NCBI RefSeq assembly: GCF_014076415.1
Contig: NZ_CP043568.1
Location: forward strand, 1,860,001 to 1,924,000
Source: Comamonas testosteroni
GTDB lineage: Bacteria > Pseudomonadota > Gammaproteobacteria > Burkholderiales > Burkholderiaceae_C
Length of the DNA: 64,000 bases
Direction: 5' to 3'
Shown: positions 34,735-44,660 of the stretch, piece after piece
Numbering within the stretch: the stretch's first letter is position 1
Layout: every line of letters starts with the position of its first letter
Notes under the pieces: model-generated
What the model was told of the DNA's origin: nothing
The model's input: only the letters and a program-made list of their open reading frames with translations
Databases searched by the model: none
Position numbers and translations under genes: made by a program

Positions 34735-35727
34735 GTGCGTGCCCTTATTCGAGCACTGATATTTTTGCTGCTTCTGGCTGCCCTGTCGGCGGGGGGCGCC
34801 TGGTGGTGGCTGAACCAGCCGCTGCAGCTGTCCGAGCCCAGTCTGGAGCTGGAGATAGAGCCCGGCACCACGCCGCGTGGCGTGGCGCAGAACGTGGTCA
34901 AGGCCGGGGTGCAAACCGATGCGCGCCTGCTCTATGTGTGGTTTCGCCTCTCGGGCAAGGACCGCGCCATCAAGGCTGGCAACTACGAACTGAGCACGGG
35001 GCTCACGCCCTATGTGCTGCTGCAAAAGCTGGCGCGGGGCGAGGAAAGCCTGCGTGCACTGACTCTTGTCGAAGGCTGGAACTGGCGTCAGGTGCGCGCG
35101 GCGCTGGCGCGTGAGGAATTCCTCAAGCAAGACAGCGCAGGGCTCAGCGACGAGGCTGTGATGACGGCACTGGAGCGCGCGGGCGTGCCGCCCGAAGGCC
35201 GTTTTTTTCCCGACACCTATACCTACGCCAAGGGCAGCTCGGACATGGCCGTGCTGCGCCGTGCGCTGCATGCCATGGATCGCCGTCTGGCCGATGCCTG
35301 GGCCATGCGGGCGGCCAATACCCCGCTCAAATCTGCCGACGAAGCCCTGATCCTGGCCAGCATCGTGGAAAAGGAAACCGGCCGCGCTGCAGACCGGGCG
35401 CAGATTGCCGGCGTTTTTTCCAACCGCCTGCGCATAGGCATGCGTCTGCAGACCGATCCTTCGGTCATCTATGGCGTGGGGGCCAGCTTTGACGGCAATC
35501 TGCGCAAGCGTGATCTGCTGGAGGACACGCCCTGGAACACTTATACCCGTGCGGGTCTGCCCGTCACGCCGATCGCCATGCCCGGCAAGGCTGCGCTGAT
35601 GGCGGCCGTGCAGCCCGATCAGACCAAGGCGCTGTACTTCGTGGCCAAGGGCGACGGCACCAGCCATTTCAGCGCCTCGCTGGACGAGCACAATAGGGCC
35701 GTCAACCGCTACCAACGCGGTCAATAA
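34735..35727 (+). CDS. mltG: Endolytic murein transglycosylase MltG (YceG)
   Basis: 330 residues from a GTG start. One N-terminal membrane helix (IRALIFLLLLAALSAGGAWWW) is followed by a LysM-like region and the YceG catalytic domain. That domain has ILASIVEKETGRAADRAQIAGVF, whose glutamate is catalytic, and LQTDPSVIYG. It cuts nascent glycan strands at the inner membrane and so sets glycan length. The gene leads the mltG-tmk-holB-pilZ-tatD cluster known from many proteobacteria. Confidence 0.95.
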   Translation: MRALIRALIFLLLLAALSAGGAWWWLNQPLQLSEPSLELEIEPGTTPRGVAQNVVKAGVQTDARLLYVWFRLSGKDRAIKAGNYELSTGLTPYVLLQKLARGEESLRALTLVEGWNWRQVRAALAREEFLKQDSAGLSDEAVMTALERAGVPPEGRFFPDTYTYAKGSSDMAVLRRALHAMDRRLADAWAMRAANTPLKSADEALILASIVEKETGRAADRAQIAGVFSNRLRIGMRLQTDPSVIYGVGASFDGNLRKRDLLEDTPWNTYTRAGLPVTPIAMPGKAALMAAVQPDQTKALYFVAKGDGTSHFSASLDEHNRAVNRYQRGQ

Positions 35728-35817
35728 GCAATCCTTGAGGGCGCAAGGCAGTGGTCTGTGCCCTGTGTCGAATCAAACAACTGGTGCAGCCCCTGCGGTG
35801 CACTAGAGGAAATATCA

Positions 35818-36507
35818 GTGAGTACAGCTTTACCCAAGGGTCTGTTCATCAGTTTCGAAGGCATCGACGGTGCGGGCAAGTCCTCGCATATCGAGGCACT
35901 GGCCCAGGCTTTTCGCGATCAGGGCCGGGTGGTCACGCTCACGCGCGAGCCCGGCGGCACGCCGCTGGCCGAAAAGCTGCGCGCCCTGATGCTGCATGAC
36001 GCCATGGACCCGCTGACCGAGGCGCTGATCGCCTTTGCGGCCCGGCGCGACCATCTGGTACAGGTCATAGAGCCGGCGCTGGCGTGTGGCGAGGTGGTCA
36101 TCAGCGACCGCTTCACCGATGCCACTTTCGCCTACCAGGGCGCGGGCCGTGGTTTCAGCTGGGAGCAGTTGTCGGTTCTGGAGCGCATGGCTCAGACCGG
36201 TACTGCTCTGCAGGCAGGGCAGGCCCCGGATTTCATGCGAGAGCCCGACATGACGCTCTGGTTTGACCTGCCCGCCGAAGTGGCGGCCGAGCGCCTGGCT
36301 ACGGCCCGCGTTCCCGACCGCTTCGAAGCCCAGCCCGGCGAGTTCTTTGCCCGAGTGGCCCAAGGCTATGCAGAGCGCGCCCGGACTGCACCTGGGCGCT
36401 TTGTGCGCATCGATGCCCATGCCAGCCGCCACGCCGTGTGGCAGCAGATCACCCAGGCCGTGGTGCGCAAGGGCTGGCTGGCCATCATGGTGGGCAGCAA
36501 GCCATGA
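35818..36507 (+). CDS. tmk: Thymidylate kinase
   Basis: 229 residues. The P-loop [11 protein letters not shown] lies at ~12-22, followed by [14 protein letters not shown] and [16 protein letters not shown] (the DR motif, dTMP and lid contacts). It phosphorylates dTMP to dTDP in the cytoplasm. GTG at 35818 is chosen because AGAGGA sits seven bases before it and homology begins there; an ATG-type extension to 35758 has no family support. The stop overlaps the holB start (ATGA). Confidence 0.96.
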   Translation: MSTALPKGLFISFEGIDGAGKSSHIEALAQAFRDQGRVVTLTREPGGTPLAEKLRALMLHDAMDPLTEALIAFAARRDHLVQVIEPALACGEVVISDRFTDATFAYQGAGRGFSWEQLSVLERMAQTGTALQAGQAPDFMREPDMTLWFDLPAEVAAERLATARVPDRFEAQPGEFFARVAQGYAERARTAPGRFVRIDAHASRHAVWQQITQAVVRKGWLAIMVGSKP

Positions 36508-37529
36508 GTGCATCCGATCTCGAAGCGCCCTGGATCGCTGCGCAGCGTGGCCGCCTGCTGGCCCAGCGTGGCCATGCCTGGCTGCTGCAAGGGCCTTCGG
36601 GTCTGGGCCAGTACGCACTGGGACTGTCGCTGGTGCGCGCCTGGCTTTGCGAGCAGCCGTCTGCGCAAGGCGCCTGCGGTCATTGCGCCAGCTGTCATGC
36701 CATCGAGGTGCGTGCCCATGCCGATCTGTGCGTGCTCATGCCCGAGGTGCAGATGATGGAGCTGGGCTGGCCGCTGCCGGAAAAGGCCCAGGCCGACATC
36801 GACGACAAAAAGCGCAAGCCCAGCAAGGAAATTCGCGTGGAAGCCATGCGCGATGCCGTGGAGTTCTGCCAGCGTACCAGCGCGCGCGGACGCGGCAAGG
36901 CCGTGCTGGTCTACCCGGCCGAGCAAATGAATGCGATTACCGCCAATGCCTTGCTCAAGACGCTGGAGGAGCCGCCCGGAGACACCCGCTTCGTGCTGGC
37001 CAGCGAGGCAGCGCACCAGTTGCTGCCCACCATTCGCAGCCGCTGCCTGACGCACACCATGACCTGGCCCGCCGCGGCCGAGGCCGCGCAATGGCTGCAG
37101 ACGCAAGGACTGAACGAGCCCGATGCCGCAGCGGCCTTGCAGGCTGCCGGCGGCCGGCCCGGCGATGCGCTGCGCATGGCGGCGGACGCAGGCAAGGCCG
37201 CCGCCTGGGCGCAGTTGCCAAGGCAGCTGGCCAAGGGTGATGTGGCTGCGCTTGCGGCTTTTGCACCGGTGGATGCCGTGCAGGCGCTGCAGAAAATCTG
37301 CCACGACCTGATGGCTCTGGCCGGTGGCGGCGAGCCCCGGTATTTCTCGCCTGCCGATCTGCCGGGCAAGCCGCTGCCCATGGCGCTGCTGGCCGAATGG
37401 TCGAGCGAGCTGTTGCAGGCGGCGCGCACGGCCGATCACCCCTTCAATGCCGGGCTGATGATGGAGGCTCTGGCCTCCAGGGCGCGGGCGGTGCTGATCT
37501 CGGGCAAAGCCGCCAGAGCCGTGCGCTAG
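36504..37529 (+). CDS. holB: DNA polymerase III delta-prime subunit
   Basis: 341 residues. A clamp-loader AAA+ fold without a functional P-loop ([14 protein letters not shown]) is followed by the zinc-binding cysteines [17 protein letters not shown]. The sensor segment [11 protein letters not shown] and the arginine finger region IRSRC come next. It is part of the clamp-loading complex with DnaX and HolA. It overlaps tmk by 4 bp. All four zinc ligands are present. Confidence 0.95.
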   Translation: MSASDLEAPWIAAQRGRLLAQRGHAWLLQGPSGLGQYALGLSLVRAWLCEQPSAQGACGHCASCHAIEVRAHADLCVLMPEVQMMELGWPLPEKAQADIDDKKRKPSKEIRVEAMRDAVEFCQRTSARGRGKAVLVYPAEQMNAITANALLKTLEEPPGDTRFVLASEAAHQLLPTIRSRCLTHTMTWPAAAEAAQWLQTQGLNEPDAAAALQAAGGRPGDALRMAADAGKAAAWAQLPRQLAKGDVAALAAFAPVDAVQALQKICHDLMALAGGGEPRYFSPADLPGKPLPMALLAEWSSELLQAARTADHPFNAGLMMEALASRARAVLISGKAARAVR

Positions 37530-37618
37530 GTCATGAAGCTCGGTTTGGTCAAAATTTTCCCGGGTGTTAACCTCGCGATTTGCGCCGCCCGGCCGTCACA
37601 AGAATTCCGCTACCGACT

Positions 37619-37975
37619 ATGAACGCAACTACCACCCCTCGTCCCAGCGTGATGCAGCTGGCGATCAAGGAAAAGGCGGCGCTGTATGCCGCCTATATTC
37701 CGTTGTTCGCCGAAGGGGGGATTTTTGTGCCCACGCAGCGTGACTATCGTTTGGGCGATGATGTCTATGTGCTGCTGACCCTGCCCGACGATCCGCAGCG
37801 CTATCCGATTGCGGGCCGTGTGGCCTGGGTGACGCCCGAGCGTGCTTCCGGCAATCGCACCCAGGGCGTGGGCATCCAGTTTCCCAAGGATGCCAAGTCC
37901 GCCGAGCTCAGGGCCAAGATCGAGCAGATTCTGGGCACGGCCCGGAGCTCAGAGAAGCCGACCCAGACAATCTGA
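37619..37975 (+). CDS. pilZ: PilZ-domain protein
   Basis: 118 residues. It matches the single-domain PilZ protein encoded after holB in beta- and gamma-proteobacteria: IKEKAALYAAYIPLFAEGGIF, DDVYVLLTLPDD, GRVAWVTPERASG and GVGIQFP. The RxxxR and D/NxSxxG c-di-GMP motifs are not clear, as is known for PilZ proper, which acts in type IV pilus assembly with FimX/PilB rather than binding c-di-GMP. It starts 89 bp after holB and a TatD-type gene follows. Confidence 0.88.
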   Translation: MNATTTPRPSVMQLAIKEKAALYAAYIPLFAEGGIFVPTQRDYRLGDDVYVLLTLPDDPQRYPIAGRVAWVTPERASGNRTQGVGIQFPKDAKSAELRAKIEQILGTARSSEKPTQTI

Positions 37976-38088
37976 TTTTTTAATACTGGCGCGCTCCCAC
38001 ATCAGAGACGCCGAGCAAGAGCCGTCTGCAGCGATGGCGTCGTCCCCTGGGGGAAGCGGCGCAGCCGCCCAGGGGCGATCCAATTTCT

Positions 38089-38919
38089 ATGTTTACCGAT
38101 TCCCACTGTCACCTGAATTTCCCCGAACTGAGTGCCAATATCGCGCAGATCCGCGCAGCCATGGCTGCTGCCAAGGTCACGCGCGCGCTGTGCATCAGCA
38201 CGACGATGGAAGAGTTTCCCGAGGTGCACCAGCTGGCGCTGGACTACGACAATTTCTGGGCCACCGTGGGTGTGCACCCCGACACCGAAGACATGACCGA
38301 GCCCAGCGTGCAGGATCTGGTGGAGCGCGCAGCACTGCCGCGTGTGGTGGCGATAGGCGAGACCGGGCTCGATTACTACGGCATGGAAGACCGCAAGGGC
38401 GGTCGCACGATTGCCGACCTGGAATGGCAGCGCGAGCGGTTTCGCACGCATATCAGGGCTGCGCAGATCACGCAAAAGCCGCTGGTCATCCACACCCGCA
38501 GCAGCTCCGACGACACCCTGGGCATTTTGCGCGAGTGCGGCGAGGCGGATTCCGGCACCCAGGCAGGTGGTGTTTTTCACTGTTTCACCGAAACCGCCGA
38601 AGTGGCCCGTGCCGGTCTGGACATGGGTTACTACATCTCACTGTCAGGCATCGTGACCTTCAAGAATGCCCAGCACCTGCGTGACGTGGCGGCTTTCGTG
38701 CCACTGGACAGGTTGTTGATCGAAACCGACAGCCCCTATCTCGCGCCCGTGCCCTACCGCGGCAAGATCAATAATCCTTCCTACGTGCCCTTTGTGGCCA
38801 AGCAGATTGCCGAGGTGCGCGGCATCTCCATCGAGGAGATGGCTGCCGCCACCAGTGCCAACTTTGACCGCCTGTTCAAGGGCGTGACCTTGTCAGCGAA
38901 CTCCGGAGCGAGTGCATGA
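38089..38919 (+). CDS. tatD: TatD-family metal-dependent DNase
   Basis: 276 residues. Metal-binding DSHCHLNF at the N-terminus, GETGLDYY (~90), PLVIHTRSS (~130), FHCFTETAEVA (~165) and ETDSPYLAP (~220) cover all TatD signature motifs. It is a 3'-5' exonuclease-like hydrolase acting in DNA repair or turnover. It is last of the mltG-tmk-holB-pilZ-tatD run and overlaps the following ankyrin gene by 4 bp. Confidence 0.94.
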   Translation: MFTDSHCHLNFPELSANIAQIRAAMAAAKVTRALCISTTMEEFPEVHQLALDYDNFWATVGVHPDTEDMTEPSVQDLVERAALPRVVAIGETGLDYYGMEDRKGGRTIADLEWQRERFRTHIRAAQITQKPLVIHTRSSSDDTLGILRECGEADSGTQAGGVFHCFTETAEVARAGLDMGYYISLSGIVTFKNAQHLRDVAAFVPLDRLLIETDSPYLAPVPYRGKINNPSYVPFVAKQIAEVRGISIEEMAAATSANFDRLFKGVTLSANSGASA

Positions 38920-39644
38920 GTCTTTTTGCTGCCCCATCGATTGCATCGTCATTGAACCGCCGCCAGAGCCTGCGCTGGGCGGGTGCTGCTGTCGTCGGGG
39001 TGGCGGGCCTGCCAGGGCTGGCCCTGGCCAATGACTACGAGGACTATTCGCGGGCGCTGGTCAGCGACAACTCCAGTGCCATGGTGAATCTGATCTTTCG
39101 CGGCTTCAACGCCAACACCCTGGATTCACGCGGACGGCCGGGGTTGGTGGCGGCTCTGCATCAGGACTCGCTCAAGGTCTTCGATGTGCTGCTCAAGGCG
39201 CCCCGCATCGATGTCAATCTGGCCTCGCGCCAGAACGAGACGCCGCTGATGATGGCCTGCATCAAGGGGCACCTGGATATCGTGCGCGAGCTGATCAAGC
39301 GCGGCGCGGACGTCAATCGCGAAGGCTGGGCGCCGCTGCACTATGCGGCTTCTGCCGATACGCCGCAGACGCTGGACATCATCAAGCTGCTGCTGGAGGA
39401 AAGCGCCTATATCGATGCCGCATCGCCGAACGGCAGCACACCGCTGATGCTGGCCGCCCAGTACAGCAGCGAAGCCGTGGTCAGGCTGCTGCTGGAGGAG
39501 GGCGCGGACATCACGCTGCGCAACCAGCGCAATATGACGGCTGCGGATTTCGCCAGGCTGGTGGACCGGCAGTACATGGTCGATCTGCTGGGCAAGGCGC
39601 TGCAGCATGAGCGCCGTACCCAGCCCTCGCGCGGGACCTGGTAG
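38916..39644 (+). CDS. Exported ankyrin-repeat protein
   Basis: 242 residues. The N-terminus has a twin-arginine-like motif (NRRQSLRWAGAAVVGVAG) and a cleavage site near ALAND (~40), so it is probably periplasmic. Four to five ankyrin repeats follow (QNETPLMMACIKGHLDIVREL, EGWAPLHYAAS, NGSTPLMLAAQYSSEAVVRLL). Such proteins mediate protein contacts; the partner is unknown. The overlap with tatD suggests co-transcription. Confidence 0.88.
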   Translation: MSLFAAPSIASSLNRRQSLRWAGAAVVGVAGLPGLALANDYEDYSRALVSDNSSAMVNLIFRGFNANTLDSRGRPGLVAALHQDSLKVFDVLLKAPRIDVNLASRQNETPLMMACIKGHLDIVRELIKRGADVNREGWAPLHYAASADTPQTLDIIKLLLEESAYIDAASPNGSTPLMLAAQYSSEAVVRLLLEEGADITLRNQRNMTAADFARLVDRQYMVDLLGKALQHERRTQPSRGTW

Positions 39645-39694
39645 CGGGCGCTGTTCACCGCTGTCATTGGTATTTTGGTAGCTGCCAGCGCCCA

Positions 39695-39735
39695 ATGAAA
39701 AAGGACTTCAGAGTTATTTGACTCTGAAGTCCTTT
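39695..39735. terminator. Bidirectional intrinsic terminator between convergent genes
   Basis: AAAGGACTTCAGAGT (39700-39714) and ACTCTGAAGTCCTTT (39721-39735) form a perfect 15-bp stem with a 6-nt loop. A-runs on one side and T-runs on the other mean it works on both strands, ending the ankyrin-gene and msbA transcripts. Confidence 0.9.
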
Positions 39736-39756
39736 ATTCATATGCGGTAGCAGCTC

Positions 39757-41625
39757 TTAAATTTGAGGCTCACCGGGGGTCGAGCTGCGCACCTGATTGT
39801 GCAGGCGGGCATAGAGACCACCCAGCTCCATCAGCTGTGCATGCGAGCCTTGCTCGGCAATCTGGCCGCGTTCCATGACCACCACGCGGTCCGCATGCTC
39901 GATGGTGGACAGGCGGTGGGCGATCACCAGCGTGGTGCGGCCCTGCATCAGCCGGTTCAGGGCTTGCTGGACCAGGCGCTCGGACTCGTTGTCCAGCGCC
40001 GAAGTGGCTTCGTCCAGAATCAGGATCGGCGCGTCCTTGTATAGCGCGCGGGCAATGGCCAGGCGCTGGCGCTGGCCGCCCGAGAGCTGGCTGGCATTGT
40101 GGCCCACGAGGGTGTGCAGGCCCTGAGGCAGATTGCGCACAAAGTCGCCCAGATTGGCGGCTTCCAGCGCGGACCAGACGCGGGCCTCGTCGATCTCCTT
40201 GCCCAGCGCCACATTGGCCGCGACGCTGTCGTTGAGCATGACCACGTCCTGGCTGACCATGGCGAACTGCTGGCGCAGCGTGTTCAGGTCCCAGTCGGCC
40301 ACGGGCACGCCTTCCAGCATGATCTGGCCGCTGGTGGGCGAGAAAAAGCGGGGCAGCAGATTGACCAGCGTGGTCTTGCCGGCACCGGACGGGCCGACCA
40401 GGGCCACGACTTCGCCAGCCTTGACATTCAGGCTCAGGTGCGAGAGGGCCGGAGCCTTGTCCGGGCCAAACTGCACGCTCACATCGTTCAGCTGCAGTGC
40501 GCCGCTGACCTTGGCGCAGGGCTTGAAACTGCCGCCTTGCTCGTCGGTGGAGCCTTCGAGCAGGGCCAGGCCACGTTCCAGTGCGGCCACGCCGCGCGTG
40601 ATGGGGTTGGCCACATCGGCCATGCGGCGAATGGGCGCAATCAGCATCAGCATGGCCGAGATGAAGGCGGCAAAGCCGCCCACGGTCACATCCTGCACGC
40701 TGGCCGAGCCGATGGCGGCACCGCCTTCGCGGCTTTGCCACAGGGCGATGCAGAGAATCACCGACAGCGCAATCGCCGCCAGCACCTGGGTCAGCGGAGT
40801 CATGGCGGCCGAGGCGATGGTGGCCTTGGTGTTCAGGCCGCGCAGCTGACGGCTCAGCTCGCCAAAGCGCGACTGCTGCGAAGCCTGGGCACCATGCAGG
40901 CGCACCATGCGGTGGGCCAGCACGTTCTCCTCCACCACATAGGCCAGCTCGTCGGTGGCTGTCTGGCTGGACTTGGTGATGCGATAGAGGCGGCGCGACA
41001 GCGTCTTCATGACCCAGGCCACACCCGGCACCATGAAGGCCACGATCAGCGTGAGCTGCCAGTTCAGATAGATCAGGTAGCCGAGCAGGGCGATCAGCGT
41101 GAAACCGTCGCGAGAAATGCTCATCATGGCCTGCACCAGTTGCTGGGCACCGGTCTGCACCTCGTAGACGATGGTGTTGGACAGCGCCGATGCCGATTGC
41201 CTGGAAAACAGGCTCATGTCTGCGGCCAGCAGGCGCTCGAAGAGTTTCTGGCGCAGACCCAGCATGCCGTCATTGGTGATGCGTGCCAGCGCGTACTGGC
41301 CTGTGAATTGGGCCAGGCCGCGAATCACGAACAGGCCGATCAGAAACACGGGCACTGTCCACAGCGGCAGCGACCCTGCCGTAAAACCGCTGTCGAGCAG
41401 GGGCTTGAGCAGTGCCGGCATGGCAGGCTCGGTCGCCGCACCCACCAGCGTGGCAAAAATGGCCAGACCCCAGGCCCAGCGCTGGCCCGAGAAATAAGGT
41501 GTCAGGCGCTTGAGGCGCTGCATCAGCGGCAGCTCGGATGGATTGACGGGGGCTGCTTGGGCGGGAGCTGGGGCAGGGACGGCCTTGGAGGTCTCGCTCG
41601 GCGATGGGGGCGGTGTGGCTTGCAT
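39757..41625 (-). CDS. msbA: Lipid A export ABC transporter MsbA
   Basis: 622 residues. A Pro/Ala-rich N-terminal extension (~1-30) precedes a six-helix exporter domain (~40-350). The nucleotide-binding domain has Walker A GPSGAGKTT (~405), signature LSGGQRQRLAIARAL and Walker B ILILDEATSALD, with H-loop VIAHRLSTIEHAD. It flips lipid A-core from the inner to the outer leaflet of the inner membrane as a homodimer. It converges with the ankyrin gene, and a shared terminator lies just past its stop. MsbA is preferred over other exporters because of length and conserved residues. Confidence 0.88.
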   Translation of the reverse strand: MQATPPPSPSETSKAVPAPAPAQAAPVNPSELPLMQRLKRLTPYFSGQRWAWGLAIFATLVGAATEPAMPALLKPLLDSGFTAGSLPLWTVPVFLIGLFVIRGLAQFTGQYALARITNDGMLGLRQKLFERLLAADMSLFSRQSASALSNTIVYEVQTGAQQLVQAMMSISRDGFTLIALLGYLIYLNWQLTLIVAFMVPGVAWVMKTLSRRLYRITKSSQTATDELAYVVEENVLAHRMVRLHGAQASQQSRFGELSRQLRGLNTKATIASAAMTPLTQVLAAIALSVILCIALWQSREGGAAIGSASVQDVTVGGFAAFISAMLMLIAPIRRMADVANPITRGVAALERGLALLEGSTDEQGGSFKPCAKVSGALQLNDVSVQFGPDKAPALSHLSLNVKAGEVVALVGPSGAGKTTLVNLLPRFFSPTSGQIMLEGVPVADWDLNTLRQQFAMVSQDVVMLNDSVAANVALGKEIDEARVWSALEAANLGDFVRNLPQGLHTLVGHNASQLSGGQRQRLAIARALYKDAPILILDEATSALDNESERLVQQALNRLMQGRTTLVIAHRLSTIEHADRVVVMERGQIAEQGSHAQLMELGGLYARLHNQVRSSTPGEPQI

Positions 41626-41925
41626 AAGCGCGTGATTTTAGGGCTTGTGCTTTTGGAGTCCGCAGTGATCTCAATAGATGAAATTCGGGATGAAGTTGTA
41701 ACCAACTATGCCTGTTTGAATATAAAGCGCAAGCCTGCGGCAGAATCGGCAAGGGGATTGCCTCTGCGCTCATGCAGACTCTGGCATGCTCCCGATCTGA
41801 AAGTTTTGTGGCACTTGCGTTTGATCACCCTACTGAGCACGTTCTTACATCAGGAATCCGTCAGTGTGTGTAACATTCGCGCTTGTGTTTGTACCGGGCA
41901 ATTCCGGAAATTTTGATGGCTGCCA

Positions 41926-43245
41926 ATGACTATTGACCGACTTCCATCCCTGACAACCTGGGCGGCAGGGCCGCGCGCTTCCCGTAGAGCCATGCTGGCA
42001 ACGCTAGCCGCCACGCCGGCCCTTCCGGCACTGGCCCAGTTCAGGGTTGAGGTAACAGGCGTGGGCCTGACACAGTTGCCGATCGCAATTGCCCAGTTCA
42101 AGGGAGAAGGCTCGGCCCCACAGAAGATTTCCGCCATCATCCAGGCCGACCTGGAGCGCAGCGGACAGTTCCGCGGCGTGGATGCCTCAGGCCTGGCGCT
42201 TGACGAAACCTCGCGCCCCGATGTGGCCCAGTGGCGCCAGAAGGGGGCCGATTCGCTGGCGACCGGCAGCATCACGCGTCTGGCCGATGGCCGCTGGGAT
42301 GTGCGCTTCCGCCTTTGGGATGTGGTCAAAGGCCAGGACCTGGGAGGCCAGGGCTTCGCAGTCACCACCGGCGATCTGCGCCTGGTGGCCCACCGCATTG
42401 CCGACTACATCTATGAAAAGCTCACGGGCGAGAAAGGCATTTTCTCCACCCGCATTGCCTATGTGACCAAGGCCGGCGCTCATTACCGCCTGTGGATTGC
42501 CGATGCGGACGGCGAGAATGCCCAATCTGCGCTGTCCAGCCCCGAGCCCATCATTTCCCCGGCCTGGGCGCCCAACGGCACGCAACTGGCCTATGTGTCC
42601 TTCGAGTCACGCAAGCCCGTGGTCTACGTGCACGATGTGGCCAGCGGCCATCGTCGTCTGCTGGCCAACTTCCGCGGCTCCAACAGCGCTCCCGCCTGGT
42701 CGCCCGACGGCAGCCGTCTGGCCGTGACGCTTAGCCGCGACGGTGGCTCGCAGCTCTATCTGCTCAGCGCCCAGGGCGGTGAGCCCCGCCGTCTCATGCA
42801 AAGCAGCGGCATCGATACCGAGCCCTGCTTCTCCAGCGACGGCCGCACCATTTACTTCGTCAGCGATCGTGGCGGTGCACCTCAGGTTTACAAGGTCTCG
42901 TCCTCGGGCGGCAGTGCCGAACGAGTGACCTTCAGCGGCACCTACAACATCTCGCCCGCCATCAGCCCCGACGGCAAATGGCTGGCCTATGTCTCCCGCG
43001 TGGGCGGTGGCTTCAAGCTCCAGGTCATGGATCTGGCAACAGGCACAGTGAACTCCGTCACGGACACCACGGCGGATGAAAGCCCGAGTTTTGCGCCCAA
43101 TAGCCGTCTGATTGTTTACGCCACCATTCAGGGAGGCCGTGAAGCGCTCATGACCACTACGCTGGACGGCAAGATCAAGGCGCGTCTGGCAGGTGCAAGT
43201 GGAGACATACGTGAGCCCGACTGGGGCCCGTTCCAAAAACACTGA
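41926..43245 (+). CDS. tolB: Tol-Pal translocation protein TolB
   Basis: 439 residues. An RR-containing signal peptide ([21 protein letters not shown]) is followed by an N-terminal alpha/beta domain (~40-165). A six-bladed propeller comes next with repeated SPxxSPDG motifs ([44 protein letters not shown]). It shuttles between TolA and Pal in the periplasm and helps outer membrane constriction during division. pal and cpoB follow in the same direction. No tolQRA genes precede it here: the upstream neighbour is msbA on the other strand. Confidence 0.95.
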   Translation: MTIDRLPSLTTWAAGPRASRRAMLATLAATPALPALAQFRVEVTGVGLTQLPIAIAQFKGEGSAPQKISAIIQADLERSGQFRGVDASGLALDETSRPDVAQWRQKGADSLATGSITRLADGRWDVRFRLWDVVKGQDLGGQGFAVTTGDLRLVAHRIADYIYEKLTGEKGIFSTRIAYVTKAGAHYRLWIADADGENAQSALSSPEPIISPAWAPNGTQLAYVSFESRKPVVYVHDVASGHRRLLANFRGSNSAPAWSPDGSRLAVTLSRDGGSQLYLLSAQGGEPRRLMQSSGIDTEPCFSSDGRTIYFVSDRGGAPQVYKVSSSGGSAERVTFSGTYNISPAISPDGKWLAYVSRVGGGFKLQVMDLATGTVNSVTDTTADESPSFAPNSRLIVYATIQGGREALMTTTLDGKIKARLAGASGDIREPDWGPFQKH

Positions 43246-43312
43246 TCTGAAGTTTGCTTTCCCTCTTTCTTTCTAGTGATGAAGTCCGTTGTGGACTGTT
43301 CGGAGAAATCTC

Positions 43313-43840
43313 ATGTTGACTATCAAACGTCTTTCCCTGGCTTTGGCTGTGACCGCACTGGTCGCAGGTTGCAGCTCTGGCGTCAAGCTGGACGACAAGC
43401 CCGTTGACGGTTCGCTGTCCAGCCAGGGTGCTGGCACCAGCGGCCAGGGCCAGAGTGGCGTGTCGGGCGTGGACCTGACAGGTTCCGCCGCTTCCAAGGC
43501 CGGCCCTCAGGGCGTCAGCCGCATCGTCTACTTCGACTTTGACAGCTACTCTGTCAAGGCTGATGCACAGCCCCAGATCGAAGCCCATGCCAAGTTCATC
43601 AAGGCCAACCCCGCTGCCAAGGTGCAGCTGGAAGGCCATACCGACGAGCGTGGCGGCCGTGAATACAACCTGGCCCTGGGTCAAAAGCGCGCTGAAGCCG
43701 TGCGCCGCTCTCTGGGCCTGCTGGGCGTGAACGACGCTCAGGTTGAAGCGGTGAGCTACGGCAAGGAAAAGCCCGCTGCTGAAGGTCATAGCGAAGACGC
43801 CTACGCCCAAAACCGTCGCGTTGAAATCAACTACCGTTAA
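43313..43840 (+). CDS. pal: Peptidoglycan-associated lipoprotein Pal
   Basis: 175 residues. The lipobox LVAGC (Cys ~22) is followed by a flexible linker. The OmpA-like domain starts at VYFDFDSYSVK and includes LEGHTDERGGREYNLALGQKRAEAVRR (diaminopimelate contacts). It is anchored in the outer membrane inner leaflet, binds peptidoglycan and interacts with TolB. The start at 43313 has CGGAGA nine bases upstream. It lies 67 bp after tolB and overlaps cpoB by 1 bp. Confidence 0.96.
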   Translation: MLTIKRLSLALAVTALVAGCSSGVKLDDKPVDGSLSSQGAGTSGQGQSGVSGVDLTGSAASKAGPQGVSRIVYFDFDSYSVKADAQPQIEAHAKFIKANPAAKVQLEGHTDERGGREYNLALGQKRAEAVRRSLGLLGVNDAQVEAVSYGKEKPAAEGHSEDAYAQNRRVEINYR

Positions 43841-44601
43841 TGATGAAGCAGGCCTTGTTGACTCTCCGTCACGCAACGCTGCCTCGCTTGGTGGTGGCCG
43901 GCCTGCTGGCCGGCTCTGCCATCAGCGCCCATGCAGCCCTGTTTGGTGATGACGAGGCGCGCCGCGCCATCATCGAACTGCGCCAGCGCGTTGACAGCCT
44001 GCAGCAGTCGCAGGAGCAGACCCGCCGCAGCCTGCTGGATCTGCAGTCGCAGATCGAGTCGCTCAAGTCGGACCAGGCCAAGCTGCGAGGTCAGAACGAG
44101 CAGCTGACACGCGACGTCGCGGAGTTGCAGCGTGGCCAGAAAGATCTGGCCAAGGGCTTTGACGAGCGGCTGCGCCAGTTCGAGCCCGTCAGCGTGACCG
44201 TGGACGGCGTGGAGTTCACTGCCGACCGCAATGAGCAGCAGGAATTCGAGCAGGCTCTGGGCATGTTCCGTTCGGGCAAGTTCCCGGAGGCCGGTCAGGC
44301 CTTCGCCGCTTTCCTGCGCCAATGGCCCAAGAGCGGCTATACACCGTCGGTACGCTTCTGGCTGGGCAACTCGCAGTACGCCACGCGCGACTACAAGAAT
44401 GCCATCGCCAATTTCCGTTCGGTCATGACCAATGCGCCCATGCATGCTCGTGCACCCGAAGCGGCCCTGTCCATCGCCAACTGTCTGGTGGAACTCAAGG
44501 ACACCAAGGCAGCTCGCAAGACCCTGGAAGAGCTGCTGCAGGCCTATCCGAACTCGGAAGCCGCAGGGATTGCCAAGTCCAAGCTGGCGACGCTCAAGTA
44601 A
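43840..44601 (+). CDS. cpoB: Cell division coordinator CpoB (YbgF)
   Basis: 253 residues. The signal peptide ends SAHAA (~32). A coiled coil (~38-105; LRQRVDSLQQSQEQTRR, LRGQNEQLTRDVAELQR) provides trimerisation. The C-terminal half holds three TPR units (EFEQALGMFRSGKFPEAGQAF, YKNAIANFRSVM, AARKTLEELLQAYP). CpoB links Tol-Pal with PBP1B activity in the periplasm. The first ATG overlaps the pal stop; ATG 43843 is equally possible. Confidence 0.94.
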   Translation: MMKQALLTLRHATLPRLVVAGLLAGSAISAHAALFGDDEARRAIIELRQRVDSLQQSQEQTRRSLLDLQSQIESLKSDQAKLRGQNEQLTRDVAELQRGQKDLAKGFDERLRQFEPVSVTVDGVEFTADRNEQQEFEQALGMFRSGKFPEAGQAFAAFLRQWPKSGYTPSVRFWLGNSQYATRDYKNAIANFRSVMTNAPMHARAPEAALSIANCLVELKDTKAARKTLEELLQAYPNSEAAGIAKSKLATLK

Positions 44602-44628
44602 TGGCCGGATATTCTCAGCCTCAAGCGG

Positions 44629-44658
44629 AAACAGCGCCCCAATCCGGCGCTGTTTTTT
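44629..44658 (+). terminator. Intrinsic terminator after cpoB
   Basis: AAACAGCGCC (44629-44638) and GGCGCTGTTT (44646-44655) form a 10-bp stem with a 7-nt loop running into TTTTTT. It lies 28 bp past the cpoB stop and directly before ATG 44661. It closes the tolB-pal-cpoB transcript and argues that tcdA starts at 44661. Confidence 0.8.
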
Positions 44659-44660
44659 CT

